Source: Umezawaea endophytica
GTDB lineage: Bacteria > Actinomycetota > Actinomycetes > Mycobacteriales > Pseudonocardiaceae
Assembly: GCF_025061645.1 (NCBI RefSeq)
Contig: NZ_JANYMP010000034.1
Location: 1-64,000 of the forward strand
DNA length: 64,000 nt
Direction of reading: 5' to 3'
Below the pieces are notes generated by a model, which made no database searches, was not told the origin of the DNA, and saw only the letters and a program-made list of their open reading frames with translations. Shown in pieces: positions 34,414-54,838 of the stretch (within the stretch, counting starts at the first letter, position 1; each line of letters starts with the position of its first letter). Position numbers and translations under genes: made by a program.

Positions 34414-37263
34414 ATGTCGTTCACGTTCGATGGTCGGGCATGGGGGTTGGCCGCCGAGGCGGCCGTGGTGACCGAGCGGCTGGCGGACGTCGGTCGCGAC
34501 CGCGGCCGGGTCGTCCTGATCTCGGGTCCGTCGGGGTCGGGCAAGACCTCGCTCCTGGACGTCGCCGCCGAGCAGGCGCACGGCGCGGGGTTCCGGGTCC
34601 TGCGGACGGCCGGAGGGCCGCTGGCGCGCCACACCGAGTTCGGGGCCGTCCGCCGGATCTTCCGGACCTCGTCGGTCGACGCCGCGGGACGGCGGGCCAT
34701 GACGGACGCCATCCGGTTCACCCGGAGCCACACCGAGGTCGCCGTCGCGTACGGCGAGGCGCGGTGGGCGGGCATCCCGATCGAGGTGCTGCACTCCCTC
34801 TACCGGTCGATGGCGACCCTGGCCGCGGTCCAGCCCGTCGCCCTCGTCGTCGACGACCTGCACCAGGTCGACCTGTCGTCCGTCAGGTGGCTCGTCCACC
34901 TCGCCCGGCGGGTGGCCGGACTGCCGGTGGTGGTGTTCGCGACGGTGGCCGACGACGTGGACAACCCCGCGGACACCCTGCTCGCCGAACTCGGGGCGGC
35001 GCCCCGGTGCCAGGTCCTCCGCCTGGCGCCACTGGGTCCCGAGGCGGCGACGACGATGGTCGCCCGACACCTGGAGGCCGAACCGGCCGCCGAGTTCACC
35101 GCCGTGTGCCACGAGGTGTCGGGGGGCAACCCGCTGGTGCTGCGGGAAACGCTCCGCGCGCTCGCGAACCGGTCGGTGCCACCGCTGCCGGACCGGGTGG
35201 ACCTCGCGCGCGAGGTGGGCGTCCGCGCGCGCTGCAAGTGGGTCCTGGACGTGCTGCGCGCGCAGGCCGGTCCGGTCGTCCTCCTGGCGCGGGTGATCGC
35301 CGTGCTCGGGGACGACGCCGACCTGTCCGTCGTCGCCGAGGTGGGGTCCGCCGAACTGACCGCGACCCGGCGGGCGGCGGCCGTGCTCGGCCGGGTGGGC
35401 GTGCTGGTCCCCGGCACGCTGGAGTTCACCCACCCGGCTATGGCCGAGACGATCGCGCGGGACACGACCTCGTCGCAACTCGTCCGGCTGCACCAGCGGG
35501 CCGCCAGGTCGCTCAGCGACCGGGGGGCGCCGGTCGACGTGGTCGCCGCCCACCTGCTCGCCGCGGGCCCGCCGGAGCAGCCGGAGATGGTCACCGTGCT
35601 GCGCGAGGCCTCGTCGACGGCCGTCGAACGCGGTGCGCCCGACCTGGCCATGTCCTACCTGCGGCACGCGCTGACCGGGCGGTGGGAGCCCGACCTGCGG
35701 ATCACCCTGCTCGGCGCGCTCACCCTGGTCGAGCGGTCGGCCGACCCGAAGTCGGCGTGGGAGCACCTGGTGGAGGCGCTGCGGATGATGGACTCGCCGC
35801 TGCGCAGGGCCCGCGCGGCGATCAGCCTGTTCCCGCTGCCCACCGGTTCCGCCGCGGCCACCCTGGTCGACGTGCTGGAGGACTGCCTGGAACGGCTGGG
35901 CCCGGTGGCCGGGACCGAGCCCGAGGTCGACGAGTTGCGTACCAGGCTGTTCGCCCACACGATCTGCGTGGCCGTGGGGGACCGCGACGTGATGGCGCGG
36001 CTGAGGCCGCGCGTCGACGCGCTGGACGAGGACTCGCTGGGCGGCACGCCGGGGCAGTGCGCGCTGCTGGCGATCAAGGTGTTCTTCGCCGCGATGGAGG
36101 GTGAGCGGGACGCGGCGTCCGCGGTCGAGTCGGTCACCCGTGCGATGCGGGGCGACCTGCTGCTGCGCGACGACATGCTGCACCCGATGTTCATGTCCGC
36201 GCTCGCGGTGCTGCAGGTGGCCGAGCGGTTCGACCTCGTCGCGCCCCTCTACGACATCGGCATCGCCGAGGCCAAGGCGCGCAACCTGCCGATGGTGCAC
36301 GCGATGCTGTGCGGCGCGCGGTCGGCGCTGCGGTTCCACGGCGGTGACGTGCCCGGTGCGCTGGCCGACGCCAGGGCGGCGTCGGAAGCGCACTCCGCCG
36401 GGTACCGGGGTGACAACCAGCCGCTGACGGTGGCGGCGGCCGTCGCGTGCCTCGGTGAACTCGGCCGGTGGGACGAGGCCGCGGACCTGCTGGACACCGA
36501 CTTCTCACCCGCCGCCGAACGGTCCTACCGCTGGTGCTCGGTGCTCGCCGCGCGGGCCTGGGTGTTCGAGGGCCGGGGCGACCTCAGGTCCGCGCTGGAC
36601 CACCTGCTCGAATGCGGCCGCAGGCTGTCCTGGTGGAACATCCACAGCGAGGTGTACCTGCCCTGGCGGGGCCGGGCCGCGCTGCTGCACCACCGGCTCG
36701 GCAACACCGCCGAGGCCCGCAGGCTGGCGGGGGAGGCGCTCGACTCGGCCCAGCGCTGGGGCACCGACGGCGCCATCGGCTCGGCGCTGCGGGCGCTGGG
36801 GGTCGTCGAGGGGGGCGTGCGGGGGATCGCCCTGCTGCGCCGGGCCGTGGTGCACGGCGAGAGGTCCGCGGCCCGGTTGGAGCTGGCCAAGACCCTCATC
36901 GAGCTGGGGTGCGCGCAGCACGCGGCCGACGACCACGAGGTGGCGCGCAGGACCCTGCGCCGGGGTCTGGACCTGGCGACCCAGTGCGGTGCCGCGGTGG
37001 TGGCCGCGCGCGCCCGGACCGAGCTGATCGCCGCGGGGGGCAGACCGCGGCGCAACCGCCTGCACGGGACGAACGCGCTCACCCCGGCCGAGTCGCAGGT
37101 CGTGCGCTTCGCCGCCCGCGGCATCAGCAACGACGAGATCGCCCAGGCCCTCTTCGTGACCCAGCGGACCGTCGAGTTCCACCTCACCAACAGCTACCGC
37201 AAGCTCGGCCTGACCGAACGCTCGCAGCTCACCGACGTGGTGGAACCGGACGACCCGCGGTGA
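34414..37263 (+). CDS. Large ATP-binding LuxR-type (LAL) transcriptional regulator
   Basis: The 949-aa protein has an N-terminal ATPase with Walker A GPSGSGKTS at 38-46 and Walker B VALVVDDLHQVD near 145. A long helical, TPR-like middle follows. A C-terminal LuxR helix-turn-helix lies near 885-935 (ALTPAESQVVRFAARGIS, TQRTVEFHLTNSYRKLGL). Regulators of this kind are usual pathway activators in actinomycete polyketide and peptide clusters. The ATG at 34414 is chosen for a GAAGG site and the closeness of the ATPase domain; upstream extension has poor coding character. It likely drives the operon from 39134. Confidence 0.92.
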   Translation: MSFTFDGRAWGLAAEAAVVTERLADVGRDRGRVVLISGPSGSGKTSLLDVAAEQAHGAGFRVLRTAGGPLARHTEFGAVRRIFRTSSVDAAGRRAMTDAIRFTRSHTEVAVAYGEARWAGIPIEVLHSLYRSMATLAAVQPVALVVDDLHQVDLSSVRWLVHLARRVAGLPVVVFATVADDVDNPADTLLAELGAAPRCQVLRLAPLGPEAATTMVARHLEAEPAAEFTAVCHEVSGGNPLVLRETLRALANRSVPPLPDRVDLAREVGVRARCKWVLDVLRAQAGPVVLLARVIAVLGDDADLSVVAEVGSAELTATRRAAAVLGRVGVLVPGTLEFTHPAMAETIARDTTSSQLVRLHQRAARSLSDRGAPVDVVAAHLLAAGPPEQPEMVTVLREASSTAVERGAPDLAMSYLRHALTGRWEPDLRITLLGALTLVERSADPKSAWEHLVEALRMMDSPLRRARAAISLFPLPTGSAAATLVDVLEDCLERLGPVAGTEPEVDELRTRLFAHTICVAVGDRDVMARLRPRVDALDEDSLGGTPGQCALLAIKVFFAAMEGERDAASAVESVTRAMRGDLLLRDDMLHPMFMSALAVLQVAERFDLVAPLYDIGIAEAKARNLPMVHAMLCGARSALRFHGGDVPGALADARAASEAHSAGYRGDNQPLTVAAAVACLGELGRWDEAADLLDTDFSPAAERSYRWCSVLAARAWVFEGRGDLRSALDHLLECGRRLSWWNIHSEVYLPWRGRAALLHHRLGNTAEARRLAGEALDSAQRWGTDGAIGSALRALGVVEGGVRGIALLRRAVVHGERSAARLELAKTLIELGCAQHAADDHEVARRTLRRGLDLATQCGAAVVAARARTELIAAGGRPRRNRLHGTNALTPAESQVVRFAARGISNDEIAQALFVTQRTVEFHLTNSYRKLGLTERSQLTDVVEPDDPR

Positions 37264-37265
37264 GG

Positions 37266-38054
37266 TCACCGCGGCTCGGCCGTGTGGTAGGCGCGGCAGC
37301 TCAGCGGGACGGTCACGGCGGTGATGACCGTGAGCATCACCAGCGCGGTCGCCAGCGGGTGCTCGGACACGACGCTGCCGGTGCTCGCGGACGCCGGACC
37401 GCCCCACAGCTCCCGGCACGCGCTGGACACGGCGCTGATCGGGTTCCACTCCGCCAGCACCCGCAGCCACATCGGCAGGTCGTCGAGCGGCACGAAGGCG
37501 TTGGACAGGAACGAACCGCACACCAGCACCAGGCCCGAGAACGCGCCGAGGGCCTCGGGGCTGCGGATCGACAGCCCGAGCAGCACGCCGAACCACAGCA
37601 TGACGTAGGTGAAGAGCAGCAGCAGCGCGAACCCCGCGGCGATCGACAGCGCGCCGGTGTCCGGCCGCCAGCCGAGCAGCACCCCGACGACGGAGGCGAT
37701 GGAGATGCCGATGGCCGCCAGGCCGAGGTCGGACACCGTGTGGGCCACCAGGATCGCGACGCGCGACGTCGGCAGCGACCGGAACCGGTCCACCAGCCCG
37801 TTGCGGAGGCTGGTCGCCGTCCCGATGGCGATGCTGCCGACGCAGGCGAGCGCGACCTGCGCGCCGACGCCGGCCATCATGTAGTCGAGGTAGTCGCCGC
37901 CCTGCACGGAGATCGCCTTGTTCAGCATGTAACCGAGCACCAGCACCATGGTGATCGGGGTCAGGGTGACGCTGAGGATCCTCGTCGGCATCCGCCGCAG
38001 GTGCAGCAGGTGCCTGCCGATCAGGGCGGTCGTGTCGCCCAGCACGCCGTTCAC
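37266..38054 (-). CDS. ABC transporter permease, DrrB-like (ABC-2 type)
   Basis: The 262-aa integral membrane protein has six likely helices and the late GSFLSNAFVPLDDLPMWL segment characteristic of ABC-2 daunorubicin-resistance-type permeases. The GTG start overlaps the ATPase stop by 4 bp. It would pair with the ATPase to export the cluster product, giving release and self-protection. Confidence 0.92.
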   Translation of the reverse strand: MNGVLGDTTALIGRHLLHLRRMPTRILSVTLTPITMVLVLGYMLNKAISVQGGDYLDYMMAGVGAQVALACVGSIAIGTATSLRNGLVDRFRSLPTSRVAILVAHTVSDLGLAAIGISIASVVGVLLGWRPDTGALSIAAGFALLLLFTYVMLWFGVLLGLSIRSPEALGAFSGLVLVCGSFLSNAFVPLDDLPMWLRVLAEWNPISAVSSACRELWGGPASASTGSVVSEHPLATALVMLTVITAVTVPLSCRAYHTAEPR

Positions 38055-38992
38055 GAGTTGCCCCGTCCGGTCAGGTGGACGAACACGTCGTCGAGGGACG
38101 GGCGGCGCAGGGCGAACTCCGCGATCTCCAGCCGGGCGGCCTCCAGCGCCGTCGCGGCCGTCGCGACCGCGCCCATCCCGTCGGGCAGCCGAACCGAGAC
38201 GCCCCTCCCGTCCCCGGTCTCCCGCGGCGGTGTCGCCGCCATCGGTGCCAACACGGCCAACGCCGCCCCCACGTCGTGGCTGTGCGCCACGGTGACCTCC
38301 AACCACTCGGTGCCGACCTTGCGCTTCAACTCGTGCGGAGTGCCCTCGGCGATCACCACGCCGTGGTCCACCACGGCGATCCGGTCGGCGAGCACGTCCG
38401 CCTCCTCCAGGTACTGCGTGGTGAGCAGCACGGTGACGCCGGACGCGACCTGGTCGCGGATCATCCGCCAGAGCGTCGCCCTGCTGCTCGGGTCCAGGCC
38501 GGTGGTCGGCTCGTCGAGGAACACCACCGGGGGTGAGGAGACCAGGCACGCGGCCAGGTCCAGCCTCCGGCGCATGCCGCCGGAGTACGTGCGGGTGAGC
38601 CTGTCGGCCGCCTCGGTCAGCTCGAACCTGTCCAGCAGCTCGACCGCGCGGTCCCTCGCCCCCTGCTTGCCGAGGCGCAGCAGGGTGCCGAGCAGCACGA
38701 GGTTCTCGCGACCGGTGAGCTGCTCGTCGACGGCCGCGTACTGGCCCGCCAGGCCGATCCGCCTGCGCACCTCGCGGGGCTCGCGCAGCACGTCGTAGCC
38801 GGCGACCACGGCCCGGCCCGAGTCCGGCCGGGCGAGGGTCGCGAGGATCCTCACCGTGGTCGTCTTCCCGGCACCGTTGGGACCCAGCACACCCAGCACC
38901 GTTCCCGCGGGCACGGACAGGTCCACACCCTTGAGCGCCTGATGGTCCGAAAAGGACTTCTTCAGCCCCTCGGCCTCGATCGCAGCGTTCAT
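38051..38992 (-). CDS. ABC transporter ATPase, DrrA-like
   Basis: The 313-aa ATPase has Walker A GPNGAGKTT, signature YSGGMRRRLDLAACL and Walker B VVFLDEPTTGLD. It also has the C-terminal extension of DrrA proteins, ending SLDDVFVHLTGRG. The ATG at 38992 is chosen because the ABC fold starts at once (IEAEGLKKSF). It is transcribed away from the biosynthetic operon, with a 141-bp divergent control region between. Confidence 0.93.
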   Translation of the reverse strand: MNAAIEAEGLKKSFSDHQALKGVDLSVPAGTVLGVLGPNGAGKTTTVRILATLARPDSGRAVVAGYDVLREPREVRRRIGLAGQYAAVDEQLTGRENLVLLGTLLRLGKQGARDRAVELLDRFELTEAADRLTRTYSGGMRRRLDLAACLVSSPPVVFLDEPTTGLDPSSRATLWRMIRDQVASGVTVLLTTQYLEEADVLADRIAVVDHGVVIAEGTPHELKRKVGTEWLEVTVAHSHDVGAALAVLAPMAATPPRETGDGRGVSVRLPDGMGAVATAATALEAARLEIAEFALRRPSLDDVFVHLTGRGNS

Positions 38993-39133
38993 GCCCGCCT
39001 CATCCACGTCGACAACCTTCCGACGTGAGTGCACCAGCACGGCTGCTTGCCAAGGGCCAGTCGTCCTTGCCGCACGCCAGTTCCGGCCGACCTACTGTCC
39101 AGCAGTCGCCGAGAACGAAAGGGGAACAGGCCG

Positions 39134-40060
39134 ATGAAGTGGACGCCGACGGAGATCAGACCACAGGACGTCGCGGCCCGCGCGGACGTGGAAGGTCTCA
39201 CCGACCACCTCCGGAGCATCGACCTGGACGATCTGCTCGTCCGGTCGAAGGTCGTGGTGTTCAGGGGGTTCGACATCCCCGAGGACGCCCTGGAGGGCGT
39301 GCTGGACCTGGTGCTCCCCGACCGCTTGGCCTACGTGCACGGGAACACGCCGCGCACCAAGGTCGGCAAGAACGTGTACACGTCGACCGAGTACCCGCCC
39401 GAGTTCTCCATCTCCATGCACAACGAGATGTCCTACGCCCACCACTGGCCCGCGCGGCTCGCGTTCTACTGCGCCAAGCCCGCCACCTCCGGTGGCGCGA
39501 CGCCGGTGGTGGACGGCACCGCGTGGCTCGCGGCGCTGGACGACGACCTCCGCGAGCGGTTCGCCGACGGCGTCTGCTACACGCAGAACCTGCACGGGGG
39601 CATGGGTTTCGGCAAGAGCTGGCAGGACACCTTCGAGACCTCCGACGCCGCCAAGGTGGAGGAGTTCCTGGCGGGCAGCGAATCCACGTGGGAATGGCTG
39701 TCCGACGGCACCCTGCGGGTGCGCCAGCAGCGCCGGGCGCTGCACGTCCACCCCGTGACCGGCGAGGAGGTCTGGTTCAACCAGGCCGACCAGTGGCACG
39801 TCGCCGCGCTGGACCCGGAGACGTCCGCCGCGATGTCGGAAATCCTGTCCGAGGACGAGATGCCCCAGTCGGTGACGTTCGCCAACGGCGACCCGATCCC
39901 GGCGGAGTACGTCAAGCAGATCCGCGACCGCGGCCTCGACACCGCCGTGGACGTCGACTGGCGGCAGGGTGACCTGATGCTGGTGGAGAACGTGCTGGCG
40001 GGCCACGGCCGCAGGCCGTTCGAGGGACCTCGCCGCATCCTCGTGGCGATGTCGGACTGA
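39134..40060 (+). CDS. Fe(II)/2-oxoglutarate dioxygenase, TauD/clavaminate-synthase type
   Basis: The 308-aa non-haem iron enzyme shows an HxE iron motif (His96-Asn-Glu98, in SMHNEMSY) and a distal His291 (LAGHGRRPF). A following Arg (RRIL) probably binds 2-oxoglutarate. The Glu instead of Asp is the pattern of clavaminate synthase, VioC and AsnO, which hydroxylate amino acids, often at the beta carbon. It opens the operon that makes Dap and the NRPS. The most likely task is beta-hydroxylation of a cluster amino acid, for example the Asp/Asn of module 4. That assignment is inference. Confidence 0.85.
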   Translation: MKWTPTEIRPQDVAARADVEGLTDHLRSIDLDDLLVRSKVVVFRGFDIPEDALEGVLDLVLPDRLAYVHGNTPRTKVGKNVYTSTEYPPEFSISMHNEMSYAHHWPARLAFYCAKPATSGGATPVVDGTAWLAALDDDLRERFADGVCYTQNLHGGMGFGKSWQDTFETSDAAKVEEFLAGSESTWEWLSDGTLRVRQQRRALHVHPVTGEEVWFNQADQWHVAALDPETSAAMSEILSEDEMPQSVTFANGDPIPAEYVKQIRDRGLDTAVDVDWRQGDLMLVENVLAGHGRRPFEGPRRILVAMSD

Positions 40061-40082
40061 CGAAGAGCACAGGGAGTCCAGC

Positions 40083-41129
40083 ATGTTCCAGCCGTCGTTC
40101 GCGGTGATCTCCGGGGCCCAGGTGCACCGGGCGCTCACCGGCAACGAGAAGATGATCGTGGACCTGGTCGAGGCCACCTACCGCGTGCACGGCCGGGGTG
40201 ACACGGTGAACCCGCCGTCGTACTTCCTGCGGATGCCCGACCGGCCCACGTCCCGCATCATCGCCCTCCCGGCCGCCCTCGGCGGGGAGTCCGCGGTGGA
40301 CGGTCTCAAGTGGATCTCCAGCTTCCCCGAGAACGTGGCGGCGGGCATCCCGAGGGCGTCCGCGGTGCTGATCCTCAACGACCACGACACCGGGTACCCG
40401 TTCGCCTGCCTGGAGAGCTCCATCATCAGCGCCGCCCGCACGGCCGCGTCCGCCGCGCTCGCCGCGGACCGGCTGACCGAGGGCACCGGCCGTCCGCGCC
40501 GGATCGGGTTCTTCGGGGTCGGCCTGATCGCCCGCTACATCCACACCTACCTGGCGGGCACCGGCTGGTCGTTCGACGAGATCGGCGTGCACGACCTGTC
40601 GGCCGAGCACGCCGCCGGGTTCCGCGACTACCTCGACGGGACCGGCACCACCGCGCTGATCACCGTGCACTCCGATCCCGAGACCCTGATCCGCGACTCG
40701 GACGTCGTGGTGTTCGCGACCGTCGCGGGCGCGCCGCACGTCACCGACGTGAGCTGGTTCGACCACAACCCGCTCGTGCTCAACGTGTCGCTGCGCGACC
40801 TGGCCCCGGAGATCATCCTGGCCTCGGCGAACGTGGTCGACGACGTCGAGCACTGCCTGAAGGCCGACACCTCGCCGCACCTCGCCGAGCAGTTGACGGG
40901 CAACCGCGACTTCATCGACGGGACGCTGGACGAGGTCATCAGCGGCGCCGTCGTCCCCAGGACCGGCAGGCCGCTCGTGTTCTCCCCGTTCGGCCTCGGC
41001 GTGCTCGACCTCGCCCTCGGTCGCTACGTCCACGAGCAGCTCCGCGCGGCGGGCGAGCTCGAACCGGTCGAGGACTTCTTCTACGAGTTGCGGCGCTACG
41101 GCGACCCGCGGCGATCCCACACGTCTTAG
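40083..41129 (+). CDS. sbnB: 2,3-diaminopropionate biosynthesis dehydrogenase (SbnB-like)
   Basis: The 348-aa protein of the ornithine cyclodeaminase/mu-crystallin family has its NAD loop RIGFFGVGLIARYIHTYL near residue 140. In staphyloferrin B synthesis SbnB oxidatively hydrolyses N-(1-amino-1-carboxyethyl)-glutamate to L-Dap, 2-oxoglutarate and NADH. The neighbouring SbnA-like gene strongly supports that role over ornithine cyclisation. AGGGAG precedes the ATG. Confidence 0.9.
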   Translation: MFQPSFAVISGAQVHRALTGNEKMIVDLVEATYRVHGRGDTVNPPSYFLRMPDRPTSRIIALPAALGGESAVDGLKWISSFPENVAAGIPRASAVLILNDHDTGYPFACLESSIISAARTAASAALAADRLTEGTGRPRRIGFFGVGLIARYIHTYLAGTGWSFDEIGVHDLSAEHAAGFRDYLDGTGTTALITVHSDPETLIRDSDVVVFATVAGAPHVTDVSWFDHNPLVLNVSLRDLAPEIILASANVVDDVEHCLKADTSPHLAEQLTGNRDFIDGTLDEVISGAVVPRTGRPLVFSPFGLGVLDLALGRYVHEQLRAAGELEPVEDFFYELRRYGDPRRSHTS

Positions 41130-41137
41130 GAGGTGCC

Positions 41138-42122
41138 ATGTCGATCATCACGGCTCCGCAGGACTTCCACGTCGAAGACCTGTTCGTCGACCTCGGTGCG
41201 GTGTTGGACCGGTCCCTGTACCTGAAGTGCGAGGGCTTCAACTTCGCTGGGTCGGTCAAGCTCAAGGCGGCAGCCGAGATGATCGCCGCCGCCGAACGCA
41301 GCGGCAGGTTGACCCGCGACTCGGTCATCGTCGAGTCCTCGTCCGGCAACCTCGGCATCGCGCTGAGCATCATCGCGGCGCACAAGGGCTACCGGTTCAT
41401 CTGCGTCACCGACTCGCGGTGCAACCTGACCACCCGCCGGATGATGGAGTCCCTGGGCAGCCAGGTGCACACCATCACCGAGCCCGACGCCGACGGCGGT
41501 TTCCTGGGCGCGCGGATCGCGTACGTGCGCGACATGGTCGCCTCGGACCCGAACTGCCTGTGGCTCAACCAGTACGCGAACGTGAACAACTGGAAGGCCC
41601 ACTACCGGCGCACGGCGCCCGCCATCGCGACCCAGTTCCCCGACCTCGACGTGCTGTTCGTCGGCGCGGGCACCACCGGCACGCTGATGGGCTGCGCCCG
41701 GTACTTCCGCGACGAGGGCCTGCCGGTCCGGATCGTCGCCGTGGACAGCGCCGGATCGGTCACCTTCGGCGGCGCGCCGGGTCCGCGCATGATCCCCGGT
41801 CTCGGCACGAGCGTCCGACCCGACCTCCTGGTCGAATCGCTGGTCGACGACGTGGTCTACGTCCAGGAGGCGGACACCATCCGCGCCTGCCACCGCCTGG
41901 CGCGGCACGGGTTCCTCTTCGGCGGCTCCACCGGGACCGTGGTCAGCGGGGCGCGCGCGTGGCTCGACGAGAACGCCGCGGGCCGGGACCTGATCTCCGT
42001 CGCGATCTCCCCCGACCTGGGGGAGCGGTACCTGGACACCGTCTACCAGGAGAACTGGCTGCGCGACATCTACGGCGAGGACGTGCTCGCCGCCGAACTC
42101 GAGAACGCGGGAGCGCGGTCCA

Positions 42123-42130
<8 letters not shown>
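41138..42130 (+). CDS. sbnA: 2,3-diaminopropionate biosynthesis PLP synthase (SbnA-like)
   Basis: The 330-aa fold-type II PLP enzyme, related to cysteine synthase, binds PLP through Lys41 (NFAGSVK). It has the [12 protein letters not shown] substrate loop and [10 protein letters not shown] phosphate loop. SbnA condenses O-phosphoserine with glutamate to give the substrate of SbnB. The pair therefore supplies L-Dap. The start has AGGAGG 4 bp upstream. It overlaps the NRPS start by 8 bp, so Dap supply and peptide assembly are translationally coupled. Confidence 0.92.
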
Positions 42131-54136
<12,006 letters not shown>

Positions 54137-54140
<4 letters not shown>

Positions 54141-54838
54141 CCCACAAGTTGTTCTGCTTCCCCTACGCGGGTGGAGGCGCGTCGTTCTACCGGGCCTGGC
54201 CCGACACCGGGCTGCACGGCTTCGAGGTGCGACCGGTCCAGCTACCCGGCCGGGAGGAGCTGTTCATCGAGCCCTTCCACGCCGACGTCGCCGCCGCGGC
54301 GGACGACCTCACGGGGAAGATCGCCCGTTCGCTCGGCCCGTCCGACCAGGTCTCCCTGTTCGGCCACAGCTTCGGCGCGGTGCTGGCGTTCGAGGTGGCG
54401 CGCAGGCTGGTCGACTTCCGGCCGCCGCTCCACCTCGTGGTGAGCGGCTCCGCGAACCCCGTCACCCCGCTGCCCCGCGAGGCGGCCGACCTCGACGACG
54501 ACCAGTTCGTCGCCAGGGTGGAGAAGCTCGCGGGTTACACCCACCCGGCACTGGCCGACCCCGACCTGCGCGACATCGTGCTGCCCGCGCTGCGGCACGA
54601 CGTCGCACTGCACGAGTCCTACGTGGCACAGGACCTGCGCCCGATCCCGGTGCCGATCACCGTGGTGCGCGGCGCGGACGACCACATCGTGTCCAGGCAG
54701 GACTGCGAGGAGTGGGCGGTCGCGACCTCCGACCGGTGCGACCAGGTCGAGTTGCCCGGTGGGCACATGTACCTGGTGGACGACCCCTCGGCCCTGTTCG
54801 ACCTGCTGCGCCGGGTCTCGGCCGGGAGCCTGCTGTGA
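54137..54838 (+). CDS. Type II thioesterase
   Basis: The 233-aa alpha/beta hydrolase has [12 protein letters not shown] at the N-terminus, the nucleophile motif FGHSFGA and a late GGHMYLVDD with the catalytic His. Such enzymes clear misloaded carrier domains. Here it could also shuttle an aminoacyl group between the separate A-PCP and PCP2, although it has the usual Ser rather than the Cys of SyrC-type transferases. It overlaps genes on both sides by 4 bp. Confidence 0.95.

Noticed and set aside
40083-41129. Ornithine cyclodeaminase function for the SbnB-like gene
   Set aside because: Same superfamily, but tight linkage to an SbnA-like PLP synthase and to an NRPS with diamino-acid-type pockets favours Dap synthesis.
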